Shown: positions 34,195 to 45,986 of the stretch, in pieces
Position numbering within the stretch: the first letter of the stretch is position 1
Layout: each line of letters opens with the position of its first letter
Assembly: GCF_002575655.3 (NCBI RefSeq)
Contig: NC_053039.3
Span: forward strand, 237,314,622-237,378,621
Source of the DNA: Aegilops tauschii subsp. strangulata
Taxonomy: Eukaryota; Streptophyta; Magnoliopsida; Poales; Poaceae
DNA: 64,000 nucleotides
Direction of reading: 5' to 3'
The notes under the pieces: model-generated
What the model was told of the DNA's origin: nothing
The model's input: only the letters and a program-made list of their open reading frames with translations
The model's database searches: none
Program-made: the position numbers and the translations under genes

Positions 34195-35763
34195 TGCTAC
34201 CTCTTGAGCACTGCGTTGGTTTTCCCTTGAAGAGGAAAGGGTGATGCAGTAAAGTAGCGTAAGTATTTCCCTCAGTTTTTGAGAACCAAGGTATCAATCC
34301 AGTAGGAGATCACGCACGAGTCCCTCACACCTACACAAACAAATAAGAACCTCGCAACCAATGCGATAAAGGGGTTCAATCCCTCAACGGTCACTTACGA
34401 GAGTGAGATCTGATAGATATGATAAGATAATATTTTTGGTATTTTATGATAAAGATGCAAAGTAAAATAAAAGGCAATAAAAATAACTAAGTGTTGGAAG
34501 ATTAATATGATGGAAAATAGACCCGGGGGCCATAGGTTTCACTAGTGGCTTCTCTCAAGAGCATAGTATTACGGTGGGTGAACAAATTACTGTTGAGCAA
34601 TTGATAGAATTGAGCATAGTTATGAGAATATCTAGGTATGATCATGTATATAGGCATCGCGTCCGCGACAAGTAGACCAAAACGATTCTCCATCTACTAC
34701 TATTAATCCACACATCGACCGCTATCCAGCATGCATCTAGAGTATTAAGTTCATAAGAGCAGAGTAATGCTTTAAGTAAGATGACATGATGTAGAGGGAT
34801 AAACTCATCCAATATGATATAAACCCCATCTTTTTATCCTCGATGGCAACAATACAATACGTGCCTTGCTGCCCCTGCTGTCACTGGGAAAGGACACCAC
34901 AAGATTGAACCCAAAGCTAAGCACTTCTCCCATTGCAAGAAAGATCAATCTAGTAGGCCAAACCAAACTGATAATTCGAAGAGACTTGCAAAGATAACCA
35001 ATCATACATAAAAGAATTCAGAGGAGATTCAAATATTGTTCATAGATAAACTTGATCATAAACCCACAATTCATCGGTCTCAACAAACACACCGCAAAAG
35101 AAGATTACATCGAATAGATCTCCACTAGAATCATGGAGAACTTTGTATTGAGATCCAAATAGAGAGAAGAAGCCATGTAGCTAATAACTATGGACCCGAA
35201 GGTCTGAGGTAAACTACTCAAACATCATCGGAGAGGCTATGGTGTTGATGTAGAAGCCCTCCGTGATCAATGCCCCTCCGGCGGAGCGCCGAAAAAGGCC
35301 CCAAGATGGGATCTCACGGGTACAGAAGGTTGCGGCGATGGAATTAGGTTTTTGGCTCCGTATTTGATAGTTTGGGGGCATGTAGGTATATATAGGAGGA
35401 AGAAGTATGTCGGTGGAGCAACGTGGGCCCCACAAGGGTGGAGGGCGCGCCTGGGGGGGTAGGCGCGCCCCCTGCCTCGTGCTCTCCTGGTTGATTTCTT
35501 GACGTAGATGCCAAGTCCTCTGGATCACGTTCGTTCCGAAAATCACGTTCCCGAAGGTTTCATTCCGTTTGGACTCCGTTTGATATTCTTTTTCTACGAA
35601 ACACTGAAATAGGCAAAAAACAGCAATTCGGGCTGGGCCTCCGGTTAATAGGTTAGTCCCAAAAATAATATAAAAGTGTATAATAAAGCCCATTAATCAT
35701 CCAAAACAGAATATAATATAGCATGGAACAATAAAAAATTATAGATACATTGGAGACGTATCA
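34195..35763 (-). repeat. 5' LTR of Sabrina-like element 2 (1569 bp)
   Basis: Complete, with TGCTACCTC at 34195 and gacgtatca at 35763 on the plus strand. It includes the 330 bp that the 3' LTR has lost. It lies head to head with the rest of the element 1 LTR (35769-37087), forming a long inverted repeat. Confidence 0.93.
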
Positions 35764-35768
35764 ACGTC

Positions 35769-37087
35769 AAGGAAGCCACGAGGTGGCCACGAGGTAGGAG
35801 GGCGCGCCCAGGGGGTTGGCGCGCCCCCACCCTCGTGGGCCCCTCGTAGCTCTATCGACCTACTTCTTTCGCCTATATATACTCATATACCCTGAAAACA
35901 TCCAGGAGCACCACGAAACCCTATTTCCACCGCCGCAACCTTCTGTACCCGTGAGATCCCATCTTGGGGCCTTTTCCGGTGCTCCGCCGTAGGGGGAATT
36001 GATCACGGAGGGCTTCTACATCAACACCATAGCCTGTCCGATGATGTGTGAGTAGTTTACCACAGACTTTTGGGTCCATAGTTATTAGCTAGATGGTTTC
36101 TTCTCTCTCTTTGGATCTCAATACAAAGTTCTCCTCGATCTTCTTGGAGATCTATTCGATGTAATTCTTTTTGCGGTGTGTTTGTCGAGATCCGATGAAT
36201 TGTGGGTTTATGAGCAAGATTATCTATGAAGAATATTTGATTCTTCTCTGAATTCTTATATGGATGATTTAATATCTTTGCAAGTCTCTTCGAATTATCA
36301 GTTTGGTTTGGCCTACTAGATTGATCTTTCTTGCAATGGGAGAAGTGCTTAGCTTTGGGTTCAATATTGCGGTGTCCTTTCCCAGTGACAGCAGGGGCAA
36401 CAAGGCATGTATTGTATTGTTTCCATCGAGGATAAAAAGATGGGGTTTATATCATATTGCTTGAGTTTATCCCTCTACATCATGTCATCTTGCCTAACGC
36501 GTTACTCTGTTCTTATGAACTTAATACTCTAGATGCATGATGGTTAGCGGTCGATGTGTGGAGTAATAGTAGTAGATGTAGAATCGTTTCAGTCTACTTA
36601 TCACGGACGTGATGCCTATGTTCATTATCATGCCAAGATATTCTCATAACTATGCGCTTTTCTATCAATTGCTCGACAGTAATTTGTTCACCCACCGTAG
36701 GATCTACTATCTTGAGAGAAGCCACTAGTGAAACCTATGGCCCCTGGGTTTATCTTCTATCATATTAATCTCCCGTCAACTAGTTATTTCTGTCGCCGTT
36801 TATTTTGCAATCTTTACTTTTCAATCTATACAACAAAAATACCAAAAATATTTATCTTATTATCTCCATCAGATCTCACTTTTGCAAGTGGCCGTGAAGG
36901 GATTGACAACCCCTTTATCGCGTTAGTTGCAAGGTTCTTAATTGTTTGTGCAGGTACTAGGGATTTGCGTGGAGTCTCCTACTGGATTGATACCTTGGTT
37001 CTCAAAAACTGAGGGAAATACTTACGCTACTTTGCTGCATCACCCTTTCCTCTTCAAGGGAAAACCAACGCATGCTCAAGAGGTAGC
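35769..37087 (+). repeat. 5' LTR of Sabrina-like element 1, second part
   Basis: Continues the LTR begun at 15432 after the acgtc duplication and ends CTCAAGAGGTAGCA at 37087. A TATA box, CTATATATACTC, lies at 35873-35884. The sequence type (tcgacagtaatttgttc, ctatcttgagagaag) matches the 3' LTR at 42103-43678. Confidence 0.92.
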
Positions 37088-37334
37088 AGCGGGTCATATC
37101 CTGGGGTTATATCCCCAACATTAGCCCCCAGATTGATTTGAATTCATTCATGTCAATCCTCAATCTTATAAACATGGCAAGTTATCTTCCCATCATATAT
37201 GCACCGTCTCCAGATCTCAAAATTCGGCTTATCACACTTCTCTACTTGTCATCTTTCCATGTCTTTGAATCATGACGTCATCTTCCGGATTTGACATCAT
37301 AACGGATCTTTTGTGTACACCTATTAATATCTTT
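37088..37334 (+). other. Captured foreign segment inside the 5' end of element 1
   Basis: Starts gcgggtcatatcctgggg directly after the LTR end. It is about 96% identical by eye to 56288-56520, the sequence immediately after the solo LTR at 54704-56287, including the gcggg duplication. It ends near 37328 at cctattaat, followed by a short join (atcttt) into LTR sequence. It belongs to the LTR of the layer-2 host element, not to the Sabrina family. Confidence 0.85.
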
Positions 37335-38153
37335 GATATCTTTGCAAGTCTCTTCAAATTATCGGTTTAGTTTGGCCTACTAGATTGATCTTTCTTGCAA
37401 TGGGAGAAGTGCTTAGCTTTGGGTTCAATCTTGCGGTGTCCTTTCCCAGTGACAGCAGGGGCAGCAAGGCACACATTGTATTGTTGCCATCGAGGATAAA
37501 AAGATGGGGTTTATATCATATTGCTTGAGTTTATCCCTGTACATCATGTCATGTTGCTTAATGTGTTACTCTGTTCTTACGAACTTAAAACTCTAGATGC
37601 AAGCTGGATAGCGGTCGATGTGTGGAGTAATAGTAGTAGAGGCAGAATCGTTTCGGTCTACTTGACACGGACGTGATGCCTATGTTCATGACAATGCCTA
37701 GATATTCTCATAACTATGCGCTTTTCTATCAATTGCTCGGCAGTAATTTGTTCACCCACCGTAATATATGCTATCATGAGAGAAGCCACTAGTGAAACCT
37801 ATGGCCCCCGGGTCTATTTTACATCATATTAGTTTATCATCAACTTGCCAATCTCTGTCGCTGTTTATTTTGCAATCTTTACTTTCGAATCTCTACAACA
37901 AAAATACCAAAAATATTTATCTTATTATCTTTATCAGATCTCACTTCTGCAAGTGGTCGTGAAGGGATTGACAACCCCTTTATCGCGTTGGTTGCAAGGT
38001 TCTTGATTGTTTGTGCAGGTACTAGGCGATTTGCGTGTAGTCTCCTACTGGATTGATACCTTGGTTCTAAAAAACTGAGGGAAATACTTACGCTACTTTG
38101 CTGCACCACCCTTTCCTCTTCAAGGGAAAACCAACGATGTTCAAGAGGTAGCA
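37335..38153 (+). repeat. Second, partial LTR next to the primer site of element 1
   Basis: Covers about the last 819 bp of a Sabrina-like LTR, from gatatctttgcaag to TTCAAGAGGTAGCA. By diagnostic bases (ctcggcagtaatttg, ctatcatgagagaag, aggcgatttgcgtg) it groups with the solo LTR at 54704-56287 and not with the two other LTRs of its own element. Confidence 0.88.
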
Positions 38154-38164
38154 AGAAGGATTTA

Positions 38165-38251
38165 TGGCGCCATTGCCGGGGAGATTTGCGCCAAGTCAAG
38201 TCAAGATTTGATCTCCCGACAACTAGCCATTTCTGGCGCCGTTGCCGGGGA
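38165..38251 (+). other. Tandem tRNA-Asp primer-binding sites
   Basis: TGGCGCCATTGCCGGGGA at 38165-38182 (one mismatch) and a perfect TGGCGCCGTTGCCGGGGA at 38234-38251, 69 bases apart. The first has the usual 11-base spacing from the LTR. Confidence 0.85.
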
Positions 38252-38439
38252 GATCTACGCACAAGTCAAGACATACCTAGTACCCTTCACAAACTCTTAT
38301 CCCTCGCATTACATTATTTTCCATTTGCCTCTAGTTTTTCTCTCCCCCACTTCACCTTTGCCGTTTTATTCGCCCTTTTTCGTTCGTCTCTTTTTGTTTA
38401 CCTTTTGTGTGCTCGCTCTTTGTGCAATTTGCTGCCACC

Positions 38440-39314
38440 ATGTCTGAAACTGGGGAGGTTATCATTGATAAGGATAGTGGTAATAACATGGAAAACTTTG
38501 ATGCTTTTGATGATCCTCCTGAAGAACCTACTATTTTACACACTAAAAAGTTTCGGGTTGCTAGTGGTAATATTCTTGGAAAAGGAGTTATTCAAGATTT
38601 CTTTCCTTGTGCCGGTGCCCTGCCCACTATGGGTGGGTCTATTCTTCATAGAACTAGTAGTCTTGCGGATGCTATATCTTTGCTCGTAGTTGAACTTCAA
38701 AGACAATTTATTCATATGCATCCTTGCATACAAAGGATTTTTCTAGAGTTTTCCAATATCTAGCATTCTTATGTTAAGCGAGTAGCTACTATATTTTTGG
38801 CACATGAGTTCAGATTTATAATGAAAGAGGCCAATGAAAATTTTGCGCATTATAGGGTGGACGCTGGTCGTCCTCCCATAGAAGCTATCCTTTTTAACCA
38901 AGAGGACTTAATGCGTTTTACGATCTTTAGATCATGTTGCTTACAATGAAAACCTTATAAAGAAGGTTCCTACCGATGTTCTAGTTGATAGAATTTCTGA
39001 ACTCAATGATGATTTTGCTATTCAGAATAATGGGTTAGGTTTTTCTCTTGAACAAAGGCTCATGACTTTTTACCAAAAGAATGTTTATAATGATGAATTG
39101 GTTGTGCAATATAAGGGGCCAAAGGAGGAACCCATACCTCCCGAGCTTGATCTTTGGGACTTTTGTCCCATTAAATTTAGCCCTTTTGATCACTTTTGCT
39201 TGCCACAAAGAAAACTTGCTGCTGAATGTAGGGAATATGAGAGGAGTTTTCGCGATTTGCCTTACCATTATTATGGCAATACCTAGATCTATTCTTGTTT
39301 TTATGCCTAGCTAG
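38440..39314 (+). pseudogene. Broken ORF of unknown function in Sabrina-like element 1
   Basis: ATG at 38440 (MSETGEVIIDKD) in a good context (gccaccATG). Recognisable blocks are ILHRTSSLADA, FIHMHPCIQRIFLEFSN, a TAG at 38761-38763, ATIFLAHEFRFIMKEA, VDAGRPPIEAI, a frameshift near 38920, YNDELVVQYKGPKEEPIPPE, and FCPIKFSPFDHFCLPQRK, with another shift near 39235. The same blocks occur in the same order in element 3 (45987-46846), so this was a real protein. It sits in the gag position but I see no gag, zinc knuckle or catalytic motif. Confidence 0.7.
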
Positions 39315-42102
39315 GGGCGTTAAACGATAGCGCTTGTTGGGAGGCAACCCAATTTTATTTTTGTTCCTTGCTTTTTGTTCCTGTTTATTAATAAATAATT
39401 CATCTTCCCTCTGGTTAGATTAGGTTTTATGTTTTAATTAGTGTTTGTGCCAAGTAAAACCTATAGGATCTTCTTGGATGATAATTATTTGATCTTGCTG
39501 AAAAAGTCAGAAACTTTCTGCTCACAAAAACAATTGTTAAAAATCACCAGAAAGCGATAAAATACTGATTCCAGTTGAAGTAGATCAATAATCAAATTAT
39601 ATAGGTTGTCCTCTTTTGGCAGAATTTTTGAGTTACAGAAGTTTGCATTTGATACAGATTACTACAGACTGTTCTGTTTTTGACAGATTCTGTTTTTCGT
39701 GTGTTGTTTGCTTATTTTGATGAATCTATGGCTAGTATCGGGGGGGTATGAACCATAGAGAAGTTGGAATACAGTAGGTTTAACACCAATATAAATAAAG
39801 AATGAGTTCATTACAGTACCTTAATGTGGTGGTTTGTTTTCTTGCACTAACGGAGCTCATGAGATTTTCTGTTGAGTTTTGTGTTGTGAAGTTTTCAAGT
39901 TTTTGGGTAAAGATTTGATGGATTTCGGAATAAGGAGTGGCAAGAGCCTAAGCTTGGCGATGCCCAAGGCACCCCAAGGTAAAATTCAAGGACAGCCAAA
40001 ATCCTAAGCTTGGGGATGCCCCGGAAGGCATCCCCTCTTTCGTCTTCGTCTATCGGTAACTTTAGTTGATGCTAAATTTTTATTCACCACATGATATGTG
40101 TTTTGCTTGGAGCGTCTTGTATGATTTGAGTCTTTGCTTTTTAGTTTACCACAATCATCCTTGCTGTACACACCTTTTGGAGAGACACATATGAATCGGA
40201 ATTTATTAGAATACTCTATGTGCTTCACTTATATCTTTTGAGCTAGATAATTTTGCTCTAGTGCTTCTCTTATATCTTTTAGAGCACGGTAGTGGTTTAT
40301 TTTATAGAAATTATTGATCTCTCATGCTTCACTTATATTATTTTGAGAGTCTTTTAGAACAGCATGGTAATTCGCTTTGGTAAAAAAAATATTAGTCCTA
40401 ATGTGATGAGCATCCAAGATAGGTATAATAAAAACTATCGTATAAAATGCATTGAATACTATGAGAAGTTTGATTCTTTATGATTGTTTTGAGATATGAA
40501 GATGGTGATATTAGAGTCATGCTAGTTGAGTAGTTGTGAATTTGAGAAATACTTGTGTTAAAGTTTGTGATTCCCGTAACATGCACGTATGGTCAACCGT
40601 TATGTGATGAAGTCGGAGCATGATTTATTTATTGATTTTCTTCCTTATGAGTGGCGGTCGGGGACGAGCGATGGTCTTTTCCTACCAATCTATCCCCCTA
40701 GGAGCATGCGCGTAGTACTTCGTTTCTATAACTAATAGATTTTTGCAATAAGTATGTGAGTTCTTTATGACTAATGTTGAGTCCATGGATTATACGCACT
40801 CTCACCCTTCCACCATTGCTAGCCTCTCTAATACAGCGCACCTTTCGCCGGTATCATACACCCACCATATACCTTCCTCAAAACAGCCACCATACCTACC
40901 TATTATGGCATTTCCATAGCCATTCCGAGATATATTGCCATGCAACTTTCCACCGTTCCGTTTATTATGACACACTCCATCATTGTCATATTGCTTTGCA
41001 AGTTGACATCGTATTTGTGGCAAAGCCACCGTTCATGATTTTCATACATGTCACTCTTGATTCATTGCATATCCCGGTACACCGCCGGAGGCATTCACAT
41101 AGAGTCATATTTTGTTGGAAGTATTGAGTTGTAATTTTTAAGTTGTAAGTAAATAAAAGTGTGATGATCATCATTATTAGAGCATTGTCCCAAGTGAGGA
41201 AAGGATGATGGAGACTATGATTCCCCCACAAGTCGGGATGAGACTCCGGACGAAAAAAAGGAAGAGGCCATAAAAAAGAGAGAAAGGCCCAAAAAAAATG
41301 AGAGAAAAGGAGCGGAGGGACAATGTTACTATCCTTTTACCACACTTGTGCTTCAAAGTAGCACCGTGATCTTCATGATAGAGAGTCTCCTATGTTGTCA
41401 CTTTCATATACTAGTGGGAATTTTACATTATAGAACTTGGCTTGTATATTCCAATTATGGGTTTCCTTAAAATGCCCTAGGTCTTCGTGAGCAAGCGAGT
41501 TGGATGCACGCCCACTTAGTTTCTTTTGTTGAGCTTTCATACACTTATAGCTCTAGTGCATCCGTTGCATGGTAATCCCTACTCACTCACATTGATATCT
41601 ATTGATGGGCATCTTCATAGCCCGTTGATAAGCCTAGTTGATGTGAGAATATCTTCTCCTTCATTTTGTCTTCTCTACAACCACCATCCTATTCCACATA
41701 TAGTGCTATGTCCATGGCTCACGCTCATGTATTGCGTGAAAATTGAAAAAGTTTGAGAACATAAAAAGTATGAAACAATTGCTTGGCTTGTCATCAGGGT
41801 TGTGCATGATTTAAATATTTTGTGTGATGAAGATAGAGCATAGCCAGACTATATGATTTTGTAGGGATAACTTTCTTTGGCCATGTTATTTTGAGAAGAC
41901 AGGATTGCTTTTTAGTATGCTTGAAGTATTATTATTTTTATGTCAATATTAAACTTTTGTCTTGAATCTTTCGGATCTGAACATTCATGCCACACTAAAG
42001 AAAATTACATTGAGAATTATGCTAGGTAGAATTCCACATCAAAAATTCTGTTTTTATCATTTACCTATTCGAGGACGAGCAGGAATTAAGCTTGGGGATG
42101 CT
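39315..42102 (+). other. Non-coding internal domain and polypurine tract of element 1
   Basis: Starts with the conserved block GGGGCGTTAAACGATAGCGC just after the ORF stop and ends with the polypurine-like AAGCTTGGGGATGCT (42089-42102). A purine tract (41255-41320) lies about 0.8 kb before the 3' LTR. I see no gene. The small open frames at 40774-41127 and 41526-41756 are not kept in the other copies. Confidence 0.8.
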
Positions 42103-43678
42103 TGATACGTCTCCAACGTATCTATAATTTTTGATTGTTCCATGCTATTATATTATCTGTTTTGGATGTTTAATGGGCTTTATTATGCACTTTTATATTA
42201 TTTTTGGGACTAACCTACTAACAGAAGGCCCGGTGCAAATTGCTGTTTTTTTGCCTATTTTAGTGTTTCGCAGAAAAGGGATATCAAACGGAATCCAAAC
42301 GGAATGAAACCTTCGCGAGGATCGTTTTTGGAAAAAACGCAATCCAGGAGACTTGGAGTGGACGTCAAGGAAGCGACGAGGTGGCCACGAGGTAGGAGGG
42401 TGCGCCCAGTGGGTAGGCGCGCCCCCACCCTCGTGGGCCCGATCATAGCTCCACCGACCTACTTCTTTCGCCTATATATACTCATATACCCTGAAAACAT
42501 CCAGGAGCACCACGAAACCCTATTTCCACCGCCACAACTTTCTGTACCCGTGAGATCCCATCTTGGGGCCTTTTGCGGCGCTCTGCCAGAGGGGGAATCG
42601 ATCACGGAGGGCTTCTACATCAACACCATAGCCTCTCCAATGATGTGTGAGTAGTTTACCACACCTTCGGGTCCATAGTTATTAGCTAGATGGCTTCTTC
42701 TCTCTCTTTGGATCTCAATACAAAGTTCTCCTCGATCTTCTTGGAGATCTATTCGATGTAATTCTTTTTGCGGTGAGTTTGTCGAGATCCGATGAATTGT
42801 GGATTTATGATCAAGATTATCTATGAACAATATTTGATTCTTCTCTGAATTCTTATATGCATTATTTAATATCTTTGCAAGTCTCTTCGAATTATCAGTT
42901 TGGTTTGGCCTACTATTGATCTTTCTTGCAATGGGAGGAGTGCTTAGCTTTGGGTTCAATCTTGCGGTGTCCTTTCCCAGTGACAGCAGGGGCATCAAGG
43001 CACGTATTGTATTGTTGCCATCGAGGATAAAAAGATGGGGTTTATATCATATTGCTTGAGTTTATCCCTCTACATCATGTCATCTTGACTAATGCGTTAC
43101 TCTGTTCTTATGAACTTAATACTCTAGATGCATGCTGGATAGCGGTCGATGTGTGGAGTAATAGTAGTAGATGCAGAATCGTTTCGGTCTACTTGTCATG
43201 GAGGTGATGCCTATGTTCATGATCATGCCTAGATATTCTCATAACTATGCGCTTTCTATCAATTGCTCGACAGTAATTTGTTCACCCATCGTAGAATCTG
43301 CTATCTTGAGAGAAGCCTCTAGTGAAACCTATGGCCCCCGGGTCTATCTTCTATCATATTAATCTCTCGTCAGCTAGTTATTTCTGTCGCCGTTTATTTT
43401 GCAATCTTTACTTTTCAATCTATACAACAAAAATACCAAAAATATTTATCTTATTATCTCTATCAGATCTCACTTTTGCAAGTGGCCATGAAGGGATTGA
43501 CAACCCCTTTATCGCGTTGGTTGCAAGGTTCTTAATTGTTTGTGCAGGTACTAGGGATTTGCGTGCAGTCTCCTACTGGATTGATACCTTGGTTCTCAAA
43601 AACTAAGGGAAATACTTACGCTACTTTGCTGCATCACCCTTTCCTCAGGGAAAACCAACACATGCTCAAGAGGTAGCA
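42103..43678 (+). repeat. 3' LTR of Sabrina-like element 1 (1576 bp)
   Basis: TGATACGTCTCCAACG at 42103 to CTCAAGAGGTAGCA at 43678, followed by the tatac duplication. A single unmodified LTR, unlike the 5' end of the same element. Confidence 0.93.
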
Positions 43679-43683
43679 TATAC

Positions 43684-44220
43684 CTTGGCAAAATTTTGAA
43701 GAAGTTCAAAATGGATCAGTCAAAGAAAGGGTTCTTGTATTTTTTGCAGAGTGTGAAGTTGAGTAAGACTCAAAACCCGACCATGGCAAAAGATAGAGAG
43801 AGAATGAAAGTCATTCCCTATGCCTCAGCCATAGGTTCTATAAAGTATGCCATGTTGTGTACCAGACTTATTGTGTACCTTGCCATGAGTTTGGAAAGGG
43901 GGTACAATAGTGATCCAGGAGTAGATCACTGGACAGTAGTCAAAATTATCCTTAGGTACATAAAAAGGACTGACGAAATGTTTCTCGGTTATGGAGGTGA
44001 CAAAGAGTTCATTATAAAGGGTTACGTCGATGCAAGCTTTGACACTGACCCAGATGACTCTGAGTCTCAATCTGGATACATATAGAAAGTTGGAGCAATT
44101 AGCTAGAGTAGCTCCGTGTAGAGCATTGTAGACATAGAAATTTGCAAAATACATACGGATCTGAATGTGGCAGACCGGTTGACTAAACCTCTCTCACAAG
44201 CAAAACATGATCACACCTTA
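43684..44220 (+). pseudogene. pol: Copia reverse transcriptase end and RNase H, 3' part
   Basis: Resumes in the same frame that stops at 15431. It holds MDQSKKGFLYFLQSVKLSKT, VIPYASAIGSIKYAMLCTR, VDHWTVVKIILRYIKRT and KGYVDASFDTDPDDSESQSG, the usual copia linker and start of RNase H. After a TAG at 44083-44085 most of RNase H is missing; DIEICKIHTDLNVADRLTKP follows at about 44130-44190, so a few hundred bases were deleted. Confidence 0.9.
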
Positions 44221-44225
44221 GTACT

Positions 44226-45780
44226 TGATACGTCTCCAACGTATCGATAATTTTTTATTGCTCCATGCTATATTATCTTCTGTTTTGGACATTACTGGGC
44301 TTTATTATACACTTTTATATTATTTTTGGGACTAACCTATTAACCGGAGGCCCAGCCCAAAATTGCTGTTTTTTGCCTATTTCAGAGTTTCGCAGAAAAA
44401 GAATATCAAACGGAGTCCAAACGGAATTAAACCTTCGGGAACGTGATTTTCGGAACGAACATGATCCAGAGGACTTGGACCCTACGTCAAGAAAGCTACC
44501 AGGAAGCCACGAGGTAGGGGGCGCACCTACCCCCTGGGCGCGCCCTCCACCCTCGTGGGCCCCACGTTGCTCCACCGACGTACTCCTTCCTCCTATATAT
44601 ACCTACGTACCCCCAAACGATCAGATACGGAGCCAAAAACCTAATTCCACCGCCGCAACCTTCTGTACCCGTGAGCTCCGCCGGAGGGGGCATCGATCAC
44701 GGAGGGCTTCTACATCAACACCATAGCCTCTCCGATGATGTGTGAGTAGTTTACCTCAGACCTTCGGGTCCATAGTTATTAGCTAGATGGATTCTTCTCT
44801 CTTTTTGGATCTCAATACAATGTTCTCCCCCTCTCTTGTGGAGATCTATTCGATGTAATCTTCTTTTGCGGTGTGTTTGTTGAGACCGATGAATTGTGGG
44901 TTTATGATCAAGTTTATCTATGAACAATATTTGAATCTTCTGAATTCTTTTATGTATGATTGGTTATCTTTGCAAGTCTCTTCGAATTATCAGTTTGGTT
45001 TGGCCTACTAGATTGATCTTTCTTGCAATGGGAGAAGTGCTTAGCTTTGGGTTCAATCTTGCGGTATCCTTTCCCAGTGACAGTAGGGGCAGCAAGGCAC
45101 GTATTGTATTGTTGCCATCGAGGATAACAAGATGGGGTTTATATCATATTGCATGAGTTTATCCCTCTACATCATGTCATCTTGCTTAAAGCGTTACTCT
45201 GTTCTTATGAACTTAATACTCTAGATGCATGCTGGATAGCGGTCGATGTGTGGAGTAATAGAAGTAGATGCAGGCAGGAGTCGGTCTACTTGTCTCGGAC
45301 GTGATGCCTATATAAATGACCATACCTAGATATTCTCATAACTATGCTCAATTCTGTCAATTTCTCAACAGTAATTTGTTCACCCACCGTAAATACTTAT
45401 GCTCTTGAGAGAAGCCACTAGTGAAACCTATGGCCCCGGGGTCTATTTTCCATCATATTAATCTTCCAACACTTAGCTATTTCCGTTGCCTTTTATTTTG
45501 CTTTTATTTTACTTTGCATCTTTATCATAAAAATACCAAAAATATTATCTTATTATATCTATCAGCTCTCACCCTCGTAAGTGACCGTGTAGGGATTGAC
45601 AACCCCTTATCACGTTGGTTGCGAGGATTTATTTGTTTGTGTAGGTGCAAGGGACTCGTGCGTGGCCTCCTACTGGATTGATACCTTGGTTCTCAAAAAC
45701 TGAGGGAAATACTTACGCTACTTTGCTGCATCACCCTTTCCTCTCCAAGGTTAAACTAACGCAGTGCTCAAGAGGTAGCA
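44226..45780 (+). repeat. 5' LTR of element 3 (1555 bp)
   Basis: TGATACGTCTCC...AGGTAGCA. TATA box TATATATACC near 44594-44603. It lacks about 27 bp present in the 3' LTR (after ctgtacccgtgag, 44665). In the first 330 bp the two LTRs differ at roughly a dozen positions. Confidence 0.93.
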
Positions 45781-45791
45781 AGAAGGATTTC

Positions 45792-45809
45792 TGGCGCTGT
45801 TGCCGGGGA
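45792..45809 (+). other. Single tRNA-Asp primer-binding site
   Basis: TGGCGCTGTTGCCGGGGA, one mismatch, 11 bases after the LTR. The second copy found in elements 1 and 2 is absent. Confidence 0.88.
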
Positions 45810-45986
45810 GGTCTACGTAAAAGTCAACATACCAAGTACCCATCACAAACCCTTATCTCCCGCATTACATTATTTTCCATTTGCCTCTCGTTTTCCTCTC
45901 CCCCACTTCATCCTTGCCATTTTATTCTCCCTCTCTTTTCCGTTCGCCTTCTTCTTTCCTTTTTGCCCCTCGCTCTTTCCGCCGTT

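Larger units (their letters stand above)
15696..35763 (-). mobile_element. Sabrina-like non-autonomous element 2 (minus strand), composite
   Basis: Flanked by acgtc at 15691-15695 and 35764-35768, inside the 5' LTR of element 1. Reading on the minus strand: 5' LTR (34195-35763), two primer sites, an ORF (33073-33906), a non-coding internal domain, a polypurine tract (30254-30270) and the 3' LTR (30253-29949 plus 16629-15696). The 3' LTR was split by a chromovirus. Same LTR family as element 1 but with a different coding module. Confidence 0.92.
15432..43678 (+). mobile_element. Sabrina-like non-autonomous Athila-type element 1, composite
   Basis: Flanked by the duplication tatac at 15427-15431 and 43679-43683, inside the copia polymerase gene. 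Removing the minus-strand guest (15696-35763 plus duplication) leaves about 8.2 kb: a 5' LTR, a captured foreign segment, a second partial LTR, two primer sites, a broken ORF, a long non-coding internal domain, a polypurine tract and a 3' LTR. No polymerase is encoded, so movement would have depended on a relative. Confidence 0.92.

Noticed and set aside
37141..37320. Possibility that the segment after 37087 is an independent old insertion site and not captured sequence
   Set aside because: The tatac duplication and the preserved copia frame place it inside one integration unit, and the same LTR/flank junction occurs at 56287/56288.
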